From Sphingomonadales bacterium UBA1936 (GTDB lineage: Bacteria; Pseudomonadota; Alphaproteobacteria; Sphingomonadales; Sphingomonadaceae), in NCBI GenBank assembly GCA_002336985.1, contig DDFE01000063.1:1-5452 (forward strand): a stretch of DNA of 5,452 nucleotides, given 5' to 3'. The translations under genes were made by a program, and so were the position numbers. Below are positions 1 through 5,121 of this stretch, piece by piece; position 1 is the first letter of the stretch; every line of letters starts with the position of its first letter. The notes beneath the pieces are model-generated. The model did not search any database. It was not told the origin of the DNA and saw only the letters and a program-made list of their open reading frames with translations.

Positions 1-68
1 GGACTGGGTTCGAGCGCCATCATCGGCGACCCGTGCGAGACGAACAGGGCGGGCTGGCGGGTGGTCAT
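1..68 (-). CDS. DODA-type (LigB-like) extradiol ring-cleavage dioxygenase, N-terminal fragment
   Basis: Only the first 22 codons are in the window; the gene continues past the left edge. The start is the ATG whose complement lies at 66-68. The translation contains PALFVSHGSPM (residues 6-16), the N-terminal signature of the 4,5-DOPA dioxygenase/YgiD-like family of class III extradiol dioxygenases. The histidine of SHGSP (H12) aligns with His22 of E. coli YgiD, a metal ligand. Family members open catechol-type rings with a non-haem metal; many have no known physiological substrate. The gene starts 4 bp after the wrbA stop codon, and an AAAGG-like ribosome site lies inside the wrbA 3' end, so translational coupling in one operon is likely. 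The family call rests on a short but distinctive motif; activity and substrate cannot be judged from this fragment. Confidence 0.8.
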   Translation of the reverse strand, partial: MTTRQPALFVSHGSPMMALEPS

Positions 69-72
69 GATC

Positions 73-672
73 TTAGCCGAACACCTTTGCCGCGACTTCC
101 GCGACACGGCGGCCCTGGTAACGGGCTCCTTCCAGTTCGATTTCCGACGGCTGGCGTTCGCCCTTGCCACCGGCGACCGTAGTTGCGCCATAAGGAGCGC
201 CGCCGACAACCTCTTCATGCCCCATCTGACCGGCATGGCCATAGTCGAGGCCGACGATCGTCATGCCGAAGTGCAGCAGGTTGGTAATGATCGAGAACAG
301 CGTGGTCTCGTTGCCGCCATGCTGCGTCGCTGACGACGTGAACGCACCGCCGATTTTGCCGTTGAGCGCGCCCCGCGCCCAAAGCCCGCCGGCCTGGTCG
401 AGGAAGGCCGTCATCTGCGACGACATGCGGCCGAAGCGCGTGCCGGTGCCGACGATGATCGCGTCATAATGTTCGAGGTCGGCGATGGTCGCGACGGGCG
501 CGGCCTGGTCGAGCTTGAAATACGCGCCCTTGGCGATCTCCTCGGGCACGGTTTCGGGAACACGCTTGATATCGACCGTCGCACCAGTGCTGCGTGCGCC
601 TTCGGCAACGGCGTTCGCCATGGTCTCGATGTGGCCGTAGCTGGAATAATAAAGGACGAGGACTTTGGGCAT
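73..672 (-). CDS. wrbA: NAD(P)H:quinone oxidoreductase, WrbA family (flavodoxin-like)
   Basis: A complete 199-residue protein, the usual length for WrbA (E. coli 198). WrbA is a cytosolic, tetrameric FMN enzyme that reduces quinones by two electrons with NAD(P)H, avoiding semiquinone radicals. Family landmarks, in order: the flavodoxin phosphate loop YYSSYGHIET (8-17), the FMN-contacting segment GTGTRFGRMSSQM (75-87), FLDQAGGLWARGAL (90-103), the SSATQHGGNE stretch (113-122), H134 in the LLHFGM segment, and the C-terminal GGAPYGATTVAGGKGERQPS block (157-176). The start is set by the conserved MPKVLVLYYS opening and by an AAGGAA ribosome site 6 nt upstream. An earlier ATG 5 nt upstream is out of frame. 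It lies between the pirin gene and the dioxygenase gene on the same strand, so it probably recycles quinones formed around those enzymes. No key residue appears to be missing. Confidence 0.95.
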   Translation of the reverse strand: MPKVLVLYYSSYGHIETMANAVAEGARSTGATVDIKRVPETVPEEIAKGAYFKLDQAAPVATIADLEHYDAIIVGTGTRFGRMSSQMTAFLDQAGGLWARGALNGKIGGAFTSSATQHGGNETTLFSIITNLLHFGMTIVGLDYGHAGQMGHEEVVGGAPYGATTVAGGKGERQPSEIELEGARYQGRRVAEVAAKVFG

Positions 673-686
673 TTCATTTCCTTTCT

Positions 687-811
687 TCTCCCTCTCCCCG
701 CTTGCGGGGAGAGGGTCGGGGAGAGGGGGAGTCCCCCCGAAACCGTTGATATGATCTGGGAGAGCACTGCCCCTCTCCCCAGCCCTCTCCCCGCAAGCGG
801 GGAGAGGGAGA
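687..811. repeat. Inverted pair of 42-bp palindromic repeats between pirin gene and wrbA
   Basis: Two 42-bp units lie in opposite orientation at 687-728 and 770-811, separated by 41 bp of unrelated sequence; reverse-complementing one gives the other with two mismatches. Each contains a 26-bp near-perfect palindrome (690-715 and 783-808): arms CCCTCTCCCCGC and GCGGGGAGAGGG around a TT (first unit) or AA (second unit) centre, plus a third GGGGAGAGGG-type module outside the palindrome (718-727 and 771-780). The pair fills nearly the whole gap between genes: one end is 1 bp from the pirin stop codon, the other 14 bp from the wrbA start. In the mRNA each palindrome could form a 12-bp GC-rich hairpin, or the units could pair with each other. 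Palindromes of this CCCTCTCCCC/GGGGAGAGGG kind are, to my knowledge, dispersed repeats in many alpha- and gammaproteobacterial genomes. No transposase is present. Confidence 0.85.
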
Positions 812-812
812 C

Positions 813-1505
813 TTACGCCGCGTCGACGAGGACGATTTCGGCGTCTTCGACCGCACGGATTGTGAAGTGGCCCTCGGTCAGCGCCGCCCCGTCGCGAGCG
901 TTCACAGGCGTCCCGTCGATATCGAGTACGCCAGTCGCGGGCACCAGATAGGCGTGACGGCCCGGTCCGACCTCGTGGGTCAGGATTTCGCCCGCCTTCA
1001 GCGTCGCGCCCATGACACGGGCATCAGTGCGGATCGGCAGGGCGTCGGGCTCGCCGAAACCGCTCGCCAGCACCGCGAACTTGCCTGCGCTGTTATCCTT
1101 GGGGAACTTCTTCGCGCCCCAGCCGGGTTCGCCGCCGCGGACATTGGGTTCGATCCAGATCTGGAACAGCGTGGTCGGTTCGTCCTCGGCATTCCATTCG
1201 GAGTGCCGCACGCCCGATGCCGCGCTCATCACCTGCACGTCGCCCGCTTCGGTCCGGCCCACATTGCCCATCGAGTCACGATGGGTGATCGCGCCCGTAC
1301 GGACGTAGGTGATAATTTCCATGTCCGAGTGCGGATGTGGCGGAAAGCCGGTGCCGGGCGCGATCGTATCGTCGTTCCAGACACGGATCGGACCCCAGCT
1401 CATCCGCTTGGGATCATAGTAATTGGCAAACGAGAAATGGTGATGCGCATCGAGCCAGTCGTGGTTGGCAGCACCGAGAGAATTGAAGGGTCTTACGTCG
1501 ATCAT
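813..1505 (-). CDS. Pirin family protein (bicupin, YhhW-like; possible quercetin 2,3-dioxygenase)
   Basis: A 230-residue bicupin, nearly the same length as E. coli YhhW (231 aa), which has quercetin 2,3-dioxygenase activity in vitro. The N-terminal cupin carries all four metal ligands at the positions expected from YhhW and human pirin: H57 and H59 in FPPHPHSDMEI, H101 and E103 in SGVRHSEWN. Other signatures are NHDWLDAHHHFSFANYYDP (14-32), RVWNDD (41-46), THRDSMGN (74-81) and FQIWIEP. The C-terminal cupin ends in IVLVDAA. The start is M at 1505, matching the family opening MI.VR and preceded by a GGGAGA ribosome site; the reading frame also extends to an ATG at 1553, but that would run through the promoter region and lacks a ribosome site. 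It is the first gene of an apparent operon with wrbA and the dioxygenase, divergent from a LysR-type regulator. A catalytic role on flavonoids or other phenolics is plausible but unproven; some pirins act as redox-sensing partners instead. Confidence 0.93.
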   Translation of the reverse strand: MIDVRPFNSLGAANHDWLDAHHHFSFANYYDPKRMSWGPIRVWNDDTIAPGTGFPPHPHSDMEIITYVRTGAITHRDSMGNVGRTEAGDVQVMSAASGVRHSEWNAEDEPTTLFQIWIEPNVRGGEPGWGAKKFPKDNSAGKFAVLASGFGEPDALPIRTDARVMGATLKAGEILTHEVGPGRHAYLVPATGVLDIDGTPVNARDGAALTEGHFTIRAVEDAEIVLVDAA

Positions 1506-1595
1506 GGGATGTCTCCCGTTTGAGTGGTTGACGCCGAGATAAGCCGCTGTCACACATATAGAAATAGAAACAATGGAAAGCGATTGTTTCCAAAA
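1506..1595. promoter_or_regulatory. Divergent promoter region between pirin operon and lysR-type gene
   Basis: This 90-bp gap must hold the promoters of both divergent units. A perfect 8-bp inverted repeat, GAAACAAT-N8-ATTGTTTC, lies at 1567-1590, ending 5 bp before the regulator's start codon. A second dyad overlaps it: TGGAAA (1574-1579), N7, TTTCCA (1587-1592). The next segment is AT-rich (1555-1566), with a TATATG that could be a minus-strand -10 for the pirin operon lacking a good -35; that would suit activation by a regulator bound at the dyad. LysR-type proteins usually bind such intergenic dyads and repress their own gene. The GGGAGA ribosome site of the pirin gene is at the left end. 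No convincing sigma-70 promoter for the plus strand was found (a TTGACG at 1528 has no correctly spaced -10). Operator assignment is inferred. Confidence 0.6.
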
Positions 1596-2495
1596 ATGGC
1601 GTTACCTGATTTCGAGGCCTGGGCGATCTTCGCGGCCGTCGCCGAGCATGGATCGTTCGGCGGGGCCGCCCGCGCGCTCGGCCTGTCCAACGCGACGGTG
1701 TCGAAGGCGGTGGCTCGGCTCGAGGCATCGATGGGTACGACGCTATTCAACCGCACCTCTCGCCGGATCGCCCTGACAGAAACCGGCGCATCGCTTGCCG
1801 AACGTGCGGCAAGGCTGCTGTCAGACGCGGTCGAGACTGAAGAATGCGCGCGCGAGGAAGTCGGGGCACCGCGCGGTACGGTGAAGCTCGCCGTGCCGAT
1901 GAGCTTCGGCCTTGCCGAAGTCGGCCCGGTCGTCGCCGACTTCATGGCCGCCTATCCGGACATTACTGTCGAGCTGAACCTGTCGGACTCGCTCGTCGAT
2001 ATCGTGGGCGACGGCTATGACGCGGCGCTGCGGATCGCGTCCATGCCGGACAGTTCTCTGCGCGCACGCAAATTGCGCGATGTCGATCTCTACGTCGTCG
2101 CCAGTCCCGACTGGATCGCACGACATAGCCGGCCTGACAGCCCGGCGGCGCTCGATGCTTCGGAAGTGTTCGGCTATACGATGGTCGCACGACAGGCTTT
2201 GACCTTTCGGCACGCAGACGGGCGCGAGGCCGTGCTGAAAACCGAAGGACGTCTGCGCGCCAATAACGGCGATGCGATGCTTGCGGCGCTCGAGGCGGGT
2301 CTCGGCGTCGCGATGTTGCCCGACTTTATCGTCGGCCCGAGCCTGAAGACGGGTGCGCTCGCGGCGATCCTGACCGACTGGTCGATGCCGCCGATCGCGT
2401 TGCACCTGGTCACCCCACCCGGCAAACTCCGGCCGCGGCGGGTCACTGCACTACTGGATTTCCTCGCAAACAGCAGGCTCGCCAGCCCGCGCTGA
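1596..2495 (+). CDS. LysR-family transcriptional regulator (CrgA-like)
   Basis: A complete 299-residue regulator, typical LysR length. The N-terminal winged helix-turn-helix covers about residues 3-62: FAAVAEHGSFGGAARALGLS followed by the recognition helix NATVSKAVARLE (32-43), then LFNRTSRRIALTETG (50-64). A linker helix follows, and a type 2 periplasmic-binding-like effector domain from about residue 90 begins TVKLAVPMSFGL and contains the phrase VDIVGDGYDAALRIA, characteristic of the CrgA-like branch. The start at MALPDFEAW fits family openings. In-frame codons upstream (GTG at 1524) would add 24 residues through the promoter dyad with no family resemblance. No proper Shine-Dalgarno sequence precedes the ATG; the nearest purine run (GGAAAG, 1575-1580) is 15 nt away. 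Its divergent position next to the pirin gene makes that operon its likely target. The inducer is unknown; a quinone or phenolic compound is a guess from context. Confidence 0.93.
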   Translation: MALPDFEAWAIFAAVAEHGSFGGAARALGLSNATVSKAVARLEASMGTTLFNRTSRRIALTETGASLAERAARLLSDAVETEECAREEVGAPRGTVKLAVPMSFGLAEVGPVVADFMAAYPDITVELNLSDSLVDIVGDGYDAALRIASMPDSSLRARKLRDVDLYVVASPDWIARHSRPDSPAALDASEVFGYTMVARQALTFRHADGREAVLKTEGRLRANNGDAMLAALEAGLGVAMLPDFIVGPSLKTGALAAILTDWSMPPIALHLVTPPGKLRPRRVTALLDFLANSRLASPR

Positions 2496-2530
2496 CGCGC
2501 CGGCTTATCAAATATTACTTTTTCCCAACC

Positions 2531-2565
2531 TTTGTTTTGTCACGCTGACGAAACAAAAACGTCAC
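2531..2565. promoter_or_regulatory. Overlapping inverted repeats upstream of the TonB receptor gene
   Basis: In the 121-bp gap before the receptor gene, TTTGTTTTGTC (2531-2541) and GACGAAACAAA (2547-2557) form an 11-bp inverted repeat with one mismatch (a G-U pair in RNA) around a 5-bp spacer. A second dyad, TGACG-N9-CGTCA (2546-2564), shares its left half with the first. The result is three GTCA/TGAC half-sites in alternating orientation starting at 2539, 2546 and 2561. The stem is AT-rich and not followed by a T-run, so it is a poor terminator for the upstream gene on the plus strand; an operator for the receptor gene is more likely. The surrounding 2507-2540 is AT-rich, but I could not place a -35/-10 pair with confidence. 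Confidence 0.45.
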
Positions 2566-2616
2566 CGGTCGATCCTAGCGCCGCGCCAGCCATTCGTAAC
2601 GGCGGGGATTTCGAAA

Positions 2617-4878
2617 ATGACCATGAACATTGCGCGGCGCGCGCACCTCTTTGGTGCGAGCGCGATGACACTTGCCCTGTGCTTTGTGCAGACGCCCGCC
2701 ATGGCGGCCGCCAGCCCGGAAGCCGTGCCGGCAGAGGCCACGAACACCGGGAACAGCGACATCGCCGAAGGATCGGCGATCGTCGTGACGGCGACCAAGG
2801 CGAACGAAATCGCACCGGTTACGTCGTCGCTCGAAACGCAGCAGCCGCAATCGATCGTCTCGCGCTCGTTCATCCAGGACTCGCTGCCGACCACAGCAGA
2901 CTTCAACCAGGTCGCGCTGATCGCGCCATCGGTCTCGAACTTCGGCGGCAACAACGGCGTCGGCCTGTCGGAATCGAAGGCGCAGATCCGCGGTTTCCAG
3001 GACGGCGAATACAACATCACCTATGACGGCGTGCCCTTCGGCGACCAGAACGACCCGACGCACCATTCGAACACCTTCTGGCCGTCGAACACGATGGAAA
3101 CGCTCGTCGTTGACCGTGGTCCGGGCAATGCCAGCCAGCTGGGCCAGGCGACTTTCGGCGGCAACATCAACCTGTTCAGCCGCGTGCCGCGCGACCAGTT
3201 GGGCGTCGAACTGCTGGGTAGCTATGGCACCTACAACACCTATGTCGGACAGGCCGTCCTGCAATCGGGTGCGGTTGACGCGCTGGGCGGCACGAAGTTC
3301 GTCGCCAGCGTTCAATATGTAAATTCGGACGGCGCACTCACCAACGAGAAATATCGCCAGCTGAACTTCTATGCGAAGGCGGTGGTGCCGATCAGCGACG
3401 ATGTGACGCTCAGCCTGATCGGAACCGCCAACCGCAACGTGTTCAACCAGTCGGACAGCGACGGCATCACGCTGGCACAGGCCGCGAAGTTCGGCCAGCA
3501 TTACGCGCTGTCGAACGATCCGCTGCGGCAGGACTATTACAAGTACAACAGCACGATCAAAACGACCGACTTCTACATCGCCCGCCTCGATGCCAGGATC
3601 GCGCCGGGCAGCAGCTTCACCAACAGCGCCTATACCTACAAATACGACAACGAGACGCTGTCGGGCCTCGACACGACGCAGGACGGCCTGCAGCCGGGAC
3701 AGACACCGGGTGCCGCGGTCGGCGCTGTCACCACGACCAACAAGGTGAAGTTTTCGGCGACCGGCGCAACTGTCTTCGGCGTCCCGGGCTACACCAAGTC
3801 CAATGCCTACCGCGTCTATGGCGACATCGCGAAGGTGAAGGTCGATTTCGGGTTCGGCGCACTGACCGCCGGTGCCTGGATCGAATGGAGCCAGACATTC
3901 CGGCAGCAGACCGAAGTCGACCTGATCACCGGCGCGTTCAACTATCGCAACTCGCAGCAGGTGGCACCCGCGACCGGTGCCAACCCCGGCGCGATCACGC
4001 AAGGCTATGTCCGGTTCAACCAGAATTCGTCGATGAACCATACCGAGGAATTCGCCGAACTCGAACTGCGCCCCCTGCCCGGCCTGACGATCACGCCCGG
4101 CTTCAAGCATGTCGATTTCAACCGCAAGATCGACGCGATCGCCAACCAGACGACGCGCTATGAACAGCACCTCAGCAAAACCTATACCGCCGACCTGCCG
4201 TTCCTGAGCGCGAACTACCAGGTTACCGACAATGTCGCGATCTATGCGCAATATGCGCGCGGTTTCCTGATGCCGCCGCTCAGCCAGCTTTACGTCGCCC
4301 AGCCCGGTCTCTCGACGGCCGACCCGCAGCGGTCGACCAATTACCAGGCGGGCATCGTGTATCACGGCAGCCGTTTGAGCATCGACGTCGACGTGTACTC
4401 GATCGAATTCACCAACAAGTTCGTCAGCTCGACCTCGCCGGTCCCTGGCGAAGGCGTGATCTTCACCAATATCGGCGGCGCGCTCTATCGCGGCATCGAA
4501 GGGCAGATCACCTACGCGTTCGGGAACGGCCTGGCGGTGTTCGCCAACGGGTCGCGCAACGAAGCGATCGACAACACGACGCGGGTTCAGGTCGACCGTG
4601 CCCCGCTGTGGACCGCGGCAGGCGGCGTCATCTACAAATCGGGGCCGATCCGCTTCTCGCTCATCGACAAGGTCACCGGACCACAGAACGCATCCGGCTT
4701 CCGCATCGACGAATATAACACGGCGATCATCTCGGGCAGCTATGACTTCGGCCGCATCCGTGCCGGTGTGAAGGTCAGCGACTTGTTCGACTCCCAGAAC
4801 ATCATGAACATTTCGGGCACCCAGTATTTCTGGCAACCCGGCCGACAGATCACCGGCGAAGTCACGGTCAAGTTCTGA
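2617..4878 (+). CDS. TonB-dependent outer-membrane receptor
   Basis: A complete 753-residue ligand-gated porin that takes up a scarce nutrient across the outer membrane using TonB-ExbBD energy. The N-terminus is a Sec signal peptide: RR at 7-8, a hydrophobic core at about 11-24, and probable cleavage after the AMA/AAA run near residues 30-32. A TonB box-like segment AIVVTATK follows (54-61). The plug domain spans about 70-190 and includes IRGFQDGEYNITYDGVPFGD (124-143), the unusual NDPTHHSNTFWP (145-156) and the closing GPGNASQLGQATFGGNINLFSR. The rest is a barrel of aromatic-rich alternating strands, with late landmarks YAQYARGFLMPP and YQAGIVYHG, and it ends in ITGEVTVKF with the C-terminal Phe expected by the BAM machinery. 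The start at 2617 has a GGGGA ribosome site 8 nt upstream; ATG 2623 is a weaker alternative. No transporter, FecI/FecR pair or degradation gene lies beside it, so iron-siderophore, sugar or other substrates all remain possible. Confidence 0.93.
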   Translation: MTMNIARRAHLFGASAMTLALCFVQTPAMAAASPEAVPAEATNTGNSDIAEGSAIVVTATKANEIAPVTSSLETQQPQSIVSRSFIQDSLPTTADFNQVALIAPSVSNFGGNNGVGLSESKAQIRGFQDGEYNITYDGVPFGDQNDPTHHSNTFWPSNTMETLVVDRGPGNASQLGQATFGGNINLFSRVPRDQLGVELLGSYGTYNTYVGQAVLQSGAVDALGGTKFVASVQYVNSDGALTNEKYRQLNFYAKAVVPISDDVTLSLIGTANRNVFNQSDSDGITLAQAAKFGQHYALSNDPLRQDYYKYNSTIKTTDFYIARLDARIAPGSSFTNSAYTYKYDNETLSGLDTTQDGLQPGQTPGAAVGAVTTTNKVKFSATGATVFGVPGYTKSNAYRVYGDIAKVKVDFGFGALTAGAWIEWSQTFRQQTEVDLITGAFNYRNSQQVAPATGANPGAITQGYVRFNQNSSMNHTEEFAELELRPLPGLTITPGFKHVDFNRKIDAIANQTTRYEQHLSKTYTADLPFLSANYQVTDNVAIYAQYARGFLMPPLSQLYVAQPGLSTADPQRSTNYQAGIVYHGSRLSIDVDVYSIEFTNKFVSSTSPVPGEGVIFTNIGGALYRGIEGQITYAFGNGLAVFANGSRNEAIDNTTRVQVDRAPLWTAAGGVIYKSGPIRFSLIDKVTGPQNASGFRIDEYNTAIISGSYDFGRIRAGVKVSDLFDSQNIMNISGTQYFWQPGRQITGEVTVKF

Positions 4879-4905
4879 CACCACCCTCCCCAGCGTGGCA
4901 GTCAG

Positions 4906-4943
4906 GCCCCGGCACCGCCATGCGGTTGCCGGGGCTTTCTGTT
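4906..4943 (+). terminator. Intrinsic terminator after the TonB receptor gene
   Basis: GCCCCGGCACCGC (4906-4918) pairs with GCGGTTGCCGGGGC (4922-4935), giving 13 base pairs with a single bulged T at 4926 and a CAT loop. TTTCTGTT follows immediately (4936-4943). It starts 28 bp after the receptor stop codon, so it should end that transcript and insulate glnB from it. Confidence 0.9.
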
Positions 4944-4984
4944 AATGCTTCACATGCGAGTCGCAGAAAGTGCCGCGGCATCGG

Positions 4985-5020
4985 TTGCCAAAAAAATAGG
5001 CAAGAGCATCCTCTTTGCCT
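4985..5020. promoter_or_regulatory. Alternating TTGCC/GGCAA half-sites upstream of glnB
   Basis: Three half-sites alternate in orientation: TTGCC (4985-4989), GGCAA (4999-5003) and TTGCC (5015-5019). The first two form a perfect dyad with a 9-bp spacer; the second and third form another, AGGCAA-N11-TTGCCT. They lie about 65-100 bp upstream of the -24 element of the putative sigma-54 promoter, where enhancer-binding proteins usually bind. The sequence does not match the classical NtrC GCAC/GTGC site, so the binding protein is unidentified. The same bases also form the minus-strand hairpin described separately, and the two readings compete. Confidence 0.35.
4990..5020 (-). terminator. Terminator-like hairpin on the minus strand upstream of glnB
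   Basis: Read on the minus strand, AGGCAAAGAG, a GATG loop, then CTCTTGCCT form a 9-bp stem with one bulged A (5020 down to 4998), followed directly by A and seven Ts (4997 down to 4990). This has the form of a Rho-independent terminator. No recognised minus-strand gene lies to its right inside the window, so it would end an antisense or small-RNA transcript coming from the glnB side, or serve only as a barrier. On the plus strand the hairpin has no T-run. Confidence 0.5.
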
Positions 5021-5084
5021 GAATTCGCGGCAGTCAATGGCATCGGATCCCATGTCCGAAGGGCGTATGTTGCGCTGCGTCGAA

Positions 5085-5099
5085 TGGCACGCTTATTGA
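5085..5099 (+). promoter_or_regulatory. Putative sigma-54 (RpoN) -24/-12 promoter of glnB
   Basis: TGGCACG (5085-5091), 4 bp, then TTGA (5096-5099) match the RpoN consensus TGGCACG-N4-TTGC except for A in place of the final C. The GG doublet and the TTG G are separated by the required 10 bp. The start of transcription would fall near 5110, leaving a leader of only about 12 nt that still contains the AGGGAG ribosome site (5112-5117). RpoN- and NtrC-dependent transcription of glnB is known in other alphaproteobacteria, for example rhizobial glnBA. A sigma-70 alternative in the same region is weak. Confidence 0.65.
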
Positions 5100-5121
5100 A
5101 ACGCGAGGGGCAGGGAGTCAC

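Noticed and set aside
687..811. CRISPR array or an intact insertion sequence in the pirin-wrbA gap.
   Set aside because: There are only two units in inverted orientation, no regular spacers, no transposase and no target-site duplication that I can see.
1506..1553. Extended start of the pirin gene at 1553, adding 16 residues.
   Set aside because: The extension lies in the divergent promoter, has no ribosome site and is not family-like; M at 1505 has GGGAGA upstream and matches the pirin N-terminus.
1528..1560. Sigma-70 promoter for the LysR gene using TTGACG (1528) and CATATA (1555).
   Set aside because: The spacer would be 21 bp, too long for a standard promoter, and no better -10 lies at 16-18 bp.
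1524..1595. Extended GTG start of the LysR gene at 1524.
   Set aside because: It would translate through the promoter dyad and add residues with no resemblance to LysR N-termini; MALPDFEAW at 1596 fits the family.
2668..2682. Possible lipobox (LALC, residues 19-22) in the TonB receptor signal sequence.
   Set aside because: Leu directly before the Cys does not fit a lipobox, and TonB-dependent receptors are barrel proteins, not lipoproteins; the later AMA/AAA signal peptidase I site is better.
2575..4884. A 769-codon open frame on the minus strand, antisense to the entire TonB receptor gene.
   Set aside because: Its product is Arg/Asp/Val-rich with no recognisable domain, and such full-length antisense frames are common opposite high-GC genes with strong third-position bias. 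The plus-strand protein has clear family structure from signal peptide to C-terminal Phe.
4868..5053. Small minus-strand frame of 61 codons over the receptor 3' end and the intergenic region.
   Set aside because: It crosses two terminator hairpins and the half-site array, has no family resemblance and shows no supporting ribosome site.
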